DNA from: an uncultured Clostridia bacterium
Lineage (GTDB): Bacteria > Bacillota_A > Clostridia > TANB77 > CAG-508
Assembly (NCBI GenBank): GCA_948852375.1
Contig: CAQOYX010000035.1
Coordinates: 1-16,272, forward strand
Reading direction: 5' to 3'
Length of the DNA: 16,272 nucleotides
Positions 1-5,577 of this stretch are shown piece by piece (the stretch's first letter is position 1; the number at the start of each line of letters is the position of its first letter). The translations under genes were made by a program, and so were the position numbers. The notes under the pieces were generated by a model. The model did not search any database. It had not been told where the DNA came from and worked only from the letters and a program-made list of their open reading frames with translations.

Positions 1-117
1 ATTATTATAAAATATTTCTATATCACCTACAAAATCTTCTATATTCCAATGATAGAAGGAACAAATTTTTTTAGATAATCTCCACTCAATATTGAAATCT
101 TCTATATATAGTAACAA
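1..117 (-). CDS. Possible partial reading frame, unidentified
   Basis: A minus-strand frame stays open from just inside the end of the neighbouring gene to the window edge, about 50 codons with no stop. Its first plausible start is a TTG at 117, but no ribosome binding site is well placed for it. A good GAGGTG motif lies at 141-146, but the ATG and GTG near it run into stops within 14 codons in their own frames. This could be the downstream part of a gene broken by a frameshift, a separate partial gene, or chance. The residues after the TTG are rich in aromatic and acidic amino acids. No family is recognised and the call is weak. Confidence 0.2.
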   Translation of the reverse strand, partial: MLLYIEDFNIEWRLSKKICSFYHWNIEDFVGDIEIFYNN

Positions 118-146
118 ATTTCTAATACAAAGCCATCCTTCACCTC

Positions 147-641
147 TTAAAACAATAGGGCATAGTTGTCATTATATACAAATTTTTTTTTAAGATTAAA
201 TTCTAAGTCAAGCTTTTTTGCTTTTTCTGGTGATAAATGAACACTAAAATAGTCATTATCCTTTATCCAAACATCATTATTTTTTATAAAAATTTGTTTT
301 TTTCTAATACCATTAATCATAGAATATGTATGTTTTAAACCTTTTAATTCAATAGGTTTAATTAATTTAGGTTCTCCATATCTTCTACTAGAAACTTCTT
401 GATATTCTAAAAAATCATTAATATGTACAATATAATGTTTATAAAAATTATCTATAGTATCTATTTTCCAACAAACAGAATTTAAAGCATAGTCCATATA
501 CTGACAATATTGCTTTCCTATAAATTGAAAAATAACAGAAATATCCTTGTCTTTTTTTATTAAATAAAGAGTTTTATTTCCTAATTCTCTATGGGCTATA
601 CTTGATTCTTTTATTCTCTTTATCATATCTAAATTTTCCAC
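147..641 (-). CDS. Hypothetical protein, 164 aa
   Basis: The gene starts with GTG at 641; AGGAAG lies about nine bases upstream, and an in-frame ATG five codons later is the alternative. I do not recognise the family. The protein is basic, with many Lys, Tyr, Phe and Asn residues, no predicted membrane segment, no signal peptide and only two cysteines. Its C-terminal part (about 105-160) alternates short beta-like stretches with lysine-rich turns. It lies 40 bp downstream of the intact integrase on the same strand, so it could be read through from that operon or be the first flanking gene beyond the attachment site. The sequence does not decide which. Confidence 0.6.
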   Translation of the reverse strand: MENLDMIKRIKESSIAHRELGNKTLYLIKKDKDISVIFQFIGKQYCQYMDYALNSVCWKIDTIDNFYKHYIVHINDFLEYQEVSSRRYGEPKLIKPIELKGLKHTYSMINGIRKKQIFIKNNDVWIKDNDYFSVHLSPEKAKKLDLEFNLKKKFVYNDNYALLF

Positions 642-681
642 TTTAATAATCTTCCTTTCTTTATTTTTCTATAATAGTAGG

Positions 682-1920
682 CTATTTCAATTTGCTTAAT
701 TTAATTTTTGATTTATATCTTTTACTAGAAATAGTATAAGGACTAGAAGGAATAATTTCATCTTCAGGATCTTCATACAAACATTTTTCTATTGTATCAG
801 AAGCTAATCTGTCAACATTTGTAAGAGCATGAGAATATACATTTAATGTTGTATCAACATTAGAATGTCCAAGTCTGCTACTTACATTTTTTATATTAAT
901 TCCTTCAGCAATAAGAATAGTAGCACTTGTATGTCTTAATCCGTGCAATGGTACTTCAGGAGGAAGATCAATTTTTTTCCTAAATAATCTAAACCACCTA
1001 GTTACTGTTGCAGGACACAATCTTTTTCCTTTTCTAACACCTCGATTGTTTACAAATACTAAATTATTATCCGTATTAGGAGTAATTTCATGATAATGTT
1101 TTAGTAATTCCATAGTAGTAGGTGGCATATAGATACTTCGATGAGAAGTAGGGGTTTTCAAATCACCTTCAACATAACCAAGATTCGGAACTTGTAAACT
1201 TGATTTTGAAAGTTTTATAATATTTGAATTGAAATCAACATTAGACCATTTTATACCAAGAATTTCACTCCTACGAAGTCCACCAGCAATTGCAAAATGT
1301 ACAATTAGTTGATATTTTAAATCAACCTTTTCTACGGCATCTATTAATTTAAATGCTTCTTGATATGATAAACATCTCTCCTGGACATGAGCTTTTTTAG
1401 CTTTTTTATGTTTTTTATTTGATAAATCAGACCTAGATTGTTTTACAGAATTTGATTTTACATATTGCCATTTTTTTGCACAAGTGAACACAGAGCATAA
1501 TACCGCAAAGATTCTATCAATTGTACCAATTGACAGTAAATTACCAGTTTGTGTACTTACTTGTTTAGATAACCAAGAAAAATATTCAGACCAGATATAA
1601 GGTGTAAAGTCAGCCATTTTATAATTTCCTAGTTTTGGAAATACCCAAGATCTAAGTTCTTGCATATGTTTATAAATAGTTTCACCAGCAAGATTATGAA
1701 AAGCATAATAGTCTAAATATCTTCTTGTCACAAAATTTTCAAGTGTCATTTTACAGGGTTTAACATAAGTACCATTATTAATATCAGTAACAAAAGAAGC
1801 TAAAAATACTTCAGCTTCTTGATAAGAAGCACAAGTAACAGTTTTTATATATCGTTCATGATCTTTCATATACCAAAGTTTATATTTATTATTACCTTTG
1901 ACTGTAATAGAACCAGCCAT
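682..1920 (-). CDS. int: Tyrosine recombinase (integrase), intact copy
   Basis: A site-specific tyrosine recombinase expected to integrate and excise the element by cutting and joining DNA through a 3'-phosphotyrosine. The 412-residue length fits Tn916/phage-type integrases. An arm-type N-terminal DNA-binding domain (about 1-50) is followed by a SAM-like core-binding domain (about 55-150) and the catalytic domain (about 180-375). The full catalytic set is visible: R216 in GGLRRSE, K255 in the beta hairpin, H326-x-x-R329 in LHGLRH, H352 in LGHS, and nucleophile Y362 in NVYSH. The ATG start has AAGGAGG upstream. The gene lies 51 bp behind a repressor gene on the same strand, so the two are probably co-transcribed. 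It is a clear paralogue of the broken integrase at 2673-3870 and is the only complete integrase in the window. Confidence 0.95.
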   Translation of the reverse strand: MAGSITVKGNNKYKLWYMKDHERYIKTVTCASYQEAEVFLASFVTDINNGTYVKPCKMTLENFVTRRYLDYYAFHNLAGETIYKHMQELRSWVFPKLGNYKMADFTPYIWSEYFSWLSKQVSTQTGNLLSIGTIDRIFAVLCSVFTCAKKWQYVKSNSVKQSRSDLSNKKHKKAKKAHVQERCLSYQEAFKLIDAVEKVDLKYQLIVHFAIAGGLRRSEILGIKWSNVDFNSNIIKLSKSSLQVPNLGYVEGDLKTPTSHRSIYMPPTTMELLKHYHEITPNTDNNLVFVNNRGVRKGKRLCPATVTRWFRLFRKKIDLPPEVPLHGLRHTSATILIAEGINIKNVSSRLGHSNVDTTLNVYSHALTNVDRLASDTIEKCLYEDPEDEIIPSSPYTISSKRYKSKIKLSKLK

Positions 1921-1932
1921 AAAAGAACCTCC

Positions 1933-1950
1933 TTAATAATTGATTATTAA
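1933..1950 (-). promoter_or_regulatory. Hairpin just upstream of the int1 ribosome binding site
   Basis: TTAATAAT and ATTATTAA form an 8-bp inverted repeat with a 2-base centre, directly next to the AAGGAGG of int1. A similar repeat (AATAAT-N4-ATTATT, 3886-3901) lies at the same place before int2. In the transcript it could fold beside the ribosome binding site, or in DNA it could bind a protein. The sequence alone does not distinguish these, and the arms are pure A/T. Confidence 0.35.
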
Positions 1951-1971
1951 AGAGGAAACAGTAAAATAATA

Positions 1972-2409
1972 TTAATCTTCATTCTCATTATCAGATTCAT
2001 TAGTTTCTGGTTCATTAGGCAAATGAGATATTTGTTTTAAAAATGGTTTATTTGCTTTTATAATATCTCTAAACAATTTCAATTGTTGCTTAGAAATGTC
2101 ATCACCTTCTTTTATAATACCAAGTTTAACAAATTCGTTTTTTAAAAGAATTGCATCATTAACATATTCTTCTGCATTCTTTATATTACTTAGACCTCTT
2201 AAATAATCAATAGAGCAAGAAAAGTAGTTTGCGATTGCTTCTTCAACCATAGGATCAATATTATTAACAAAACCAGTTTCATAATTACTAATTGTTTGTT
2301 GAGAACAACCTACAAGTTCAGCAAGTTCTGATTGTTTCAAACCTGCTGCTACTCTTAGCTCATTTAATTTATTTTTTACTTCGTTTTTTGCTTTGTTTTC
2401 TTTTTTCAT
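1972..2409 (-). CDS. XRE-family (Cro/CI-type) repressor 1
   Basis: A helix-turn-helix transcription regulator, probably the maintenance repressor of its own cassette. Residues 14-73 form a typical XRE domain: the LKQSELAELVGCSQQTISNYE segment contains helices 2 and 3, followed by the family's usual ANYFSCSIDYLRGLS end. The C-terminal half (about 80-130) is probably helical and used for dimerisation, and the tail is very acidic. The ATG start has AGGAGTGAG upstream. It is paralogous to the repressor at 4081-4452 along its whole length. It sits upstream of int1 on the same strand, and its promoter (2448-2477) contains a 17-bp operator of the type also seen in front of repressor 2, which suggests autoregulation and possible cross-regulation. 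Confidence 0.9.
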   Translation of the reverse strand: MKKENKAKNEVKNKLNELRVAAGLKQSELAELVGCSQQTISNYETGFVNNIDPMVEEAIANYFSCSIDYLRGLSNIKNAEEYVNDAILLKNEFVKLGIIKEGDDISKQQLKLFRDIIKANKPFLKQISHLPNEPETNESDNENED

Positions 2410-2447
2410 ATAATTCTCACTCCTAAATATTTAATAAGGCTACCTTA

Positions 2448-2477
2448 ATTATACAAGTATAATTTGTATAATGTCAA
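2448..2477 (-). promoter_or_regulatory. Promoter and operator of repressor 1 / int1
   Basis: Read on the minus strand there is TTGACA (2477-2472), an 18-base spacer, then TATAAT (2453-2448). The spacer and the first bases of the -10 box hold an inverted repeat, TACAA-N7-TTGTA (2452-2468). The same operator form at the same place occurs in the repressor 2 promoter. A repressor bound here would block its own transcription and that of int1. Confidence 0.75.
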
Positions 2478-2545
2478 TAGTAATACTATAAAAAACTATA
2501 ATTTACCAATTGTATAAGTATGTAAATTATATTATGCAAAAATTA

Positions 2546-2574
2546 TTTACATATTCATGAAACTAGTATATAAT
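2546..2574 (+). promoter_or_regulatory. Orphan rightward promoter
   Basis: TTTACA (2546-2551), a 17-base spacer and TATAAT (2569-2574) form a good sigma-A promoter pointing right, back to back with the repressor 1 promoter. The layout copies the divergent control region at 4475-4563. Here, however, no plus-strand gene follows: the next gene is the broken integrase in the opposite direction. It may be a leftover of a lost cro-like gene, or it may make an antisense transcript against int2. No clear 17-bp operator is seen in it. Confidence 0.5.
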
Positions 2575-2606
2575 TTAAATAGTTTTAATAAATATTTAAG
2601 AGTTAA

Positions 2607-2637
2607 TTTATAGAAGAAGTACCAATTCTTCTATAAA
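2607..2637. repeat. 12-bp perfect inverted repeat downstream of int2
   Basis: TTTATAGAAGAA (2607-2618) and its exact complement (2626-2637) flank a 7-base loop, 35 bp beyond the repaired end of the broken integrase. It could act as a weak AT-rich terminator for int2, although no clean T-run follows on either strand. It could also be a recombinase core site near an old element boundary. Its position between the two cassettes fits either reading. Confidence 0.45.
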
Positions 2638-2672
2638 ACATTTTAAATATATTAAGATTTGAGAAAGAGGGC

Positions 2673-3870
2673 TTATACAAGGGCTTCTTCTTTCTTTTTT
2701 TTCTGTATTCTAAATGTATGTTTTCGTTTAAATAAAATCTTGTCTAAAGTATCTCCAGCTACTTTATCAATAGATGTTAAAGCATGCGAATAAATATTTA
2801 ATGTAGTTGATGTATTAGAATGACCGAAGTCTGCTACTTACATTCTTTACATTGATTCCCTTTGAAATCAAGATAGTAGCATTTGTATGTCTTAATCCGT
2901 GCAATGGAACTTCTGGAGGAAGTTCTATTTTATCTCTAAATGCTTTAAACCAATTTGTGACAGAAACTGGATTCATTCTTAAACCTCTTCGCCTTCCTTT
3001 ATCATTAATAAAAACGAAATCATTATCATAGTCAACTGTTTGCATTTTATAATCTAATAGCATAAGCATTGTTAAATGGGGAAGGGCTATTGTTCTTTCA
3101 GAAGAGTCATTTTTTAAATCACCCTCAACATATCCTTTTTTAGGAACATATTGAATAGACTGTTGCAATGTTAAAGTTTTATTAACAAAATCAATATTTT
3201 TCCATTTAATTCCCATTATTTCACTTCTACGAAGTCCACCTATAATTGCAAAATGTACAATGATTTTATATTTTAGATCAACAGTTTCTAATGCTTTTAT
3301 TAGTTTTCTGCTTTCTTCCATAGTTAAACATCTTTCTTGTATATGAGAAATATTATTTTTTGAATTCTTTTTAAAATCATCAGGTCTTGCAGCATATAAA
3401 GGATTTACAGTAAATAATTTCCAAGTAACAGCACAGCTAAAAACAGATGATATAATTCCAAATATTTTTTCTCTGCTTCCTACTGATAAAACTTTATTTG
3501 TTTTTGGACTAATTTGTTTAGCAAGCCAATTGAAATAATCAATAAAAAATGGAGTGGTACATTTAGCAAGTACAGTATTTCCTATTTTTGGTAGTACCCA
3601 ATTTTTTAATGCTCTATAATAGTTATAGATACATTCTTCAGCAAGCATATCATAAGCATAGTTTTCAAAATATAAATCAACAAACTCTGATAATGTGCAA
3701 GTATTCTTATCAATTTGAGACATTTTATCAATTTGTGAAACAAACTTTTCTAAAAGCTCATCTGCTTCAGCATCATTAGCAGCAATAACTGTTGTATTAT
3801 ATCTTTCTCTATTTTTCATATAACTTAATTTATATTTTCCGTTAGCTCTTTTAATTTTAGTTCCAGCCAT
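2673..3870 (-). pseudogene. int: Tyrosine recombinase broken by a +1 frameshift
   Basis: A paralogue of int1 with the same domain order: arm-binding N-terminus, core-binding domain, and catalytic domain with R214, K253 and H324-x-x-R327. The frame as sequenced stops at 2815 after 351 residues, ending in an aberrant SSRLRSF. Alignment with int1 shows one extra base at 2826. Removing it restores LGHSNTSTTLNIYSHALT, including the active-site histidine (350) and tyrosine (360), and the frame then runs to TAA at 2673-2675 for 398 residues. As sequenced, the protein lacks its nucleophile and should not recombine DNA. No slippery sequence lies at the site, so programmed frameshifting is unlikely, but a sequencing error cannot be excluded. 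There is also a small SQIDK tandem duplication near residues 45-55. The start has AAAGGAG upstream. Confidence 0.88.
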
Positions 3871-3885
3871 AAAAACTCCTTTCTA

Positions 3886-3901
3886 AATAATTTGTATTAT
3901 T
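3886..3901 (-). promoter_or_regulatory. Hairpin upstream of the int2 ribosome binding site
   Basis: AATAAT and ATTATT with a 4-base centre lie just before the AAAGGAG of the broken integrase. This matches the position and sequence style of the hairpin before int1. The two cassettes differ much more elsewhere upstream, so this small element may be conserved for a reason. Confidence 0.3.
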
Positions 3902-3959
3902 AAACTCTTTTTGCTAAATGGCACAATATCAATAGTTATAAAAAACACTTTACATAAGA

Positions 3960-3988
3960 TTGCCATTTTCTGTAAGTTGTGGTATAAT
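3960..3988 (+). promoter_or_regulatory. Near-consensus promoter for a small gene or antisense RNA
   Basis: TTGCCA (3960-3965), a 17-base spacer and TATAAT (3983-3988) point right, against the surrounding minus-strand genes. The expected transcript starts near 3995, covers the 34-codon frame at 4011-4115 and continues into the 3' end of repressor 2 as antisense. Confidence 0.65.
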
Positions 3989-4010
3989 TATAACAAAAAG
4001 GGCTTTAACA

Positions 4011-4115
4011 ATGTCGAATTTTGTAGAATTGGCGAAAATGCTTAAAGAAAATAGTATAGATGTGGAGGACTTTATTATTCTTATACAACTTCTACTAGAT
4101 TTGTCTGAAGAATAG
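4011..4115 (+). CDS. Small protein, 34 aa, convergent with repressor 2
   Basis: A 34-codon frame starts with ATG at 4011, about 23 bases after the -10 box of a strong promoter, with an AAAGGG-like ribosome binding site 8-9 bases upstream. The peptide begins MSNFVELAKMLKENSIDVED and ends in a hydrophobic IILIQLLLDL stretch followed by SEE, so it looks like one or two amphipathic helices. No family is recognised. Its last 35 bp overlap the 3' end of repressor 2 tail to tail. It could be a small regulator, such as an antirepressor or toxin-like peptide, or just the coding-looking part of an antisense RNA against the repressor. The promoter is better supported than the protein. Confidence 0.45.
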   Translation: MSNFVELAKMLKENSIDVEDFIILIQLLLDLSEE

Positions 4116-4452
4116 GTGAAAGTCTAATAAAGAGTCCTCTATTAACATCTATTAAATGCCTAAGAAGGGTAATCTGTCCATTAGAAAGAGATTGTCCTTC
4201 TTTTAATATGCCTAATTTTTTAAATTCTGAAGTTAAAATAATACTTCTTTCTGGATTTTTTATATCTGTTAATCCTTTTAAATAATCTACTGAACAATCA
4301 AAATAGTTCGCAGCTATTTCTTCTATCATACCATTTAAATTTGTACGACCTTGCTCATATTTACTAATCATTTGTTGACTGCAACCAAGTATTTCTGCTA
4401 AATCTGATTGCTTCAAATTTTTTTCTAATCGTAATTCTTTCAAACGATTCAT
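4081..4452 (-). CDS. XRE-family (Cro/CI-type) repressor 2
   Basis: A 123-residue helix-turn-helix repressor. The HTH lies at residues 1-62 (LKQSDLAEILGCSQQMISKYE, then ANYFDCSVDYLKGLT), followed by a helical C-terminal half. I start it at the ATG at 4452 because AAGGAG lies nine bases upstream; a longer frame to 4503 would run through the promoter and operator and has no ribosome site. It is paralogous to repressor 1 along its length but lacks that protein's acidic tail. It stands divergent to the Cro-like gene at 4620 with operators between them, the classical layout of a phage or mobile-element genetic switch. Its 3' end is overlapped by a convergent small gene. The downstream gene on its strand is the broken int2. 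Confidence 0.92.
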   Translation of the reverse strand: MNRLKELRLEKNLKQSDLAEILGCSQQMISKYEQGRTNLNGMIEEIAANYFDCSVDYLKGLTDIKNPERSIILTSEFKKLGILKEGQSLSNGQITLLRHLIDVNRGLFIRLSPILQTNLVEVV

Positions 4453-4474
4453 GTATATCAACTCCTTTTGATAT

Positions 4475-4503
4475 ATTATACAAATCAAGTTTGTACAAGT
4501 CAA
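4475..4503 (-). promoter_or_regulatory. Leftward promoter and operator of repressor 2
   Basis: Read on the minus strand there is TTGACT (4503-4498), a 17-base spacer, then TATAAT (4480-4475). A perfect inverted repeat TACAA-N7-TTGTA lies at 4479-4495, inside the spacer and touching the -10 box, in the same arrangement as at repressor 1. This suggests negative autoregulation. Confidence 0.82.
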
Positions 4504-4534
4504 TAGTTTTTTGAAAAAAATTCATAAAAATTTA

Positions 4535-4587
4535 TTGACATACAAATTGTATTGGTATATAATCGCACCATACAATTATGAGTTGTG
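4535..4587 (+). promoter_or_regulatory. Rightward early promoter with two operators
   Basis: TTGACA (4535-4540), an exact 17-base spacer and TATAAT (4558-4563) form a consensus promoter for the Cro-like gene and the operon behind it. The spacer itself (4541-4557) is TACAA-N7-TGGTA, one mismatch from the leftward operator. A second copy, TACAA-N7-TTGTG (4571-4587), covers the likely transcription start. Two operators here and one in the leftward promoter resemble a lambda-type switch. Confidence 0.85.
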
Positions 4588-4619
4588 TAAAAAAAGTAGA
4601 AAGGAGGAAAGATATTTGA

Positions 4620-4826
4620 ATGAAAAATAATATAAAAAAAATACGAAAGAAACAAAACATCAGTCAAAAACAATTAGCGGAATACTTAGATGTATCTCAA
4701 CAGGCAGTATCATACATAGAAAATGGAGTAACTAATATATCATCAGAAAAAATGAAAAGAATATGTGAATTTCTAAAAAGTGATTTATTAGAAGTTTTTC
4801 CAGAAATGAATGTTATGAACAAGTGA
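4620..4826 (+). CDS. Cro-like XRE regulator, 68 aa
   Basis: A small protein that is almost entirely a helix-turn-helix domain. Residues 5-60 include QKQLAEYLDVSQQAVSYIE as the DNA-contacting part. It has no dimerisation tail, as is common for Cro-type antirepressors. It is the first gene right of the switch region, preceded by AGGAGG, and is transcribed away from repressor 2. It probably competes for the TACAA-N7-TTGTA operators and helps commit the element to excision and replication. That role comes from position and family, not from a specific motif. Confidence 0.85.
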   Translation: MKNNIKKIRKKQNISQKQLAEYLDVSQQAVSYIENGVTNISSEKMKRICEFLKSDLLEVFPEMNVMNK

Positions 4827-4856
4827 TTTTTTTATATTAAGATTGGAGATGATAAA

Positions 4857-5168
4857 ATGGCTGAACAAATTTTAACAACTAAAGAAGCCTGTGATTATCT
4901 TGGGGTAAGCTATTGGACATTAATCCATAAATTAGTTAAAGAAATTCCTCATATAAGGATAGGAAAAAGAGGCAATATTAAATTTAAAAAAAGCACATTA
5001 GATAAATATTTAGAAGAACAAGAAGAAAAAAGTAAAAGTGTATTACAACAGGATTTAACTCCACATAAAAAAGAAGCCAGTATAACTGAATTAAGAGAAA
5101 GATACAATAAAAAGAATAATGGAAAATCTATAGAAGAAATAATGCAAAAAGTAAGGTCTATTCGATAG
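4857..5168 (+). CDS. xis: Excisionase-like MerR-type HTH protein
   Basis: Residues 5-55 match the excisionase-family DNA-binding domain (helix_turn_helix_17): LTTKEACDYLGVSYWTLIHK, then the RIGKRGNIKFKKSTLDKYLE wing and closing helix. Such proteins bend DNA at the attachment sites so that integrase can excise the element, or act as small regulators. The lysine-rich tail (about 56-103) is less typical and may give an extra helix. GGAG lies 8 bases before the ATG. It is second in the early operon, which fits co-induction with the Cro-like gene. Excisionase and plain regulator cannot be told apart from sequence, so the symbol is tentative. Confidence 0.75.
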   Translation: MAEQILTTKEACDYLGVSYWTLIHKLVKEIPHIRIGKRGNIKFKKSTLDKYLEEQEEKSKSVLQQDLTPHKKEASITELRERYNKKNNGKSIEEIMQKVRSIR

Positions 5169-5179
5169 TGGAGGTAAGT

Positions 5180-5476
5180 ATGGATTGTTATACACAAATA
5201 GAATTATTAAAATATTCAAAATTCTTTATAGAAAGAGGAAAAATAGAAATAGCGAAAAATTTTATTATCCAAATTATAAGGAAAACAAAAAACAAAAGAT
5301 TATTAATTTCTTTAAATGAAATGTTAAATTGTTTAAACAATAAAAACCAAATATATCACCAATTAGTATTAGACCATATAAACGAAATAGTAAAAAATGA
5401 AAAAGAATTATCCAAGTTTTTCAGCACACAGGATAATCCTCATATCAAATATGATATTCAAAAACATATTGTTTAA
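5180..5476 (+). CDS. Hypothetical protein, 98 aa
   Basis: The ATG at 5180 is chosen because GTGGAGG lies five bases upstream. A GTG at 5168 in the same frame overlaps the excisionase stop but is itself part of that ribosome site. The product is lysine- and asparagine-rich and predicted to be mostly helical, with a pattern resembling two helical hairpins (residues 5-50 and 50-85). There is no membrane segment and no recognised family. It lies between the excisionase-like gene and the replication initiator and is probably translated from the same early transcript. Confidence 0.7.
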   Translation: MDCYTQIELLKYSKFFIERGKIEIAKNFIIQIIRKTKNKRLLISLNEMLNCLNNKNQIYHQLVLDHINEIVKNEKELSKFFSTQDNPHIKYDIQKHIV

Positions 5477-5516
5477 ATTATAACACAGAATTTGAAAATG
5501 TAAATAGAAATAAAAC

Positions 5517-5554
5517 AATTAAACCAGTTTAAAATAGAATTTAACTGTTTAATT
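5517..5554. repeat. Long imperfect inverted repeat before the initiator gene
   Basis: AATTAAACCAGTTTAAA (5517-5533) pairs with TTTAACTGTTTAATT (5540-5554) with two single-base bulges and a short loop. It fills most of the 101-bp gap before the initiator gene. It could be an operator, an RNA hairpin tuning initiator expression, or part of an origin. It lacks a following T-run, so it is not a typical terminator. Confidence 0.5.
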
Positions 5555-5577
5555 ACAAAGATTGGAGATATTAGAAA

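Noticed and set aside
2820..2832. Programmed ribosomal frameshift in the second integrase
   Set aside because: There is no slippery heptamer or homopolymer at the site and the intact paralogue has no shift here. A mutation or sequencing error is simpler.
3588..3779. A plus-strand frame of 63 codons inside the broken integrase
   Set aside because: It is antisense to a well-conserved integrase coding region and has no ribosome site.
4453..4503. An N-terminal extension of repressor 2 by 17 residues
   Set aside because: It would cover the repressor's own ribosome site, -10 box and operator. The ATG at 4452 has AAGGAG at the right distance.
4949..5197. Minus-strand frames opposite plus-strand genes (for example here, and at 12653-12895 and 13011-13280)
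   Set aside because: They lie wholly or mostly opposite well-supported genes, have hydrophobic low-complexity products from AT-rich antisense codons, and lack ribosome sites.
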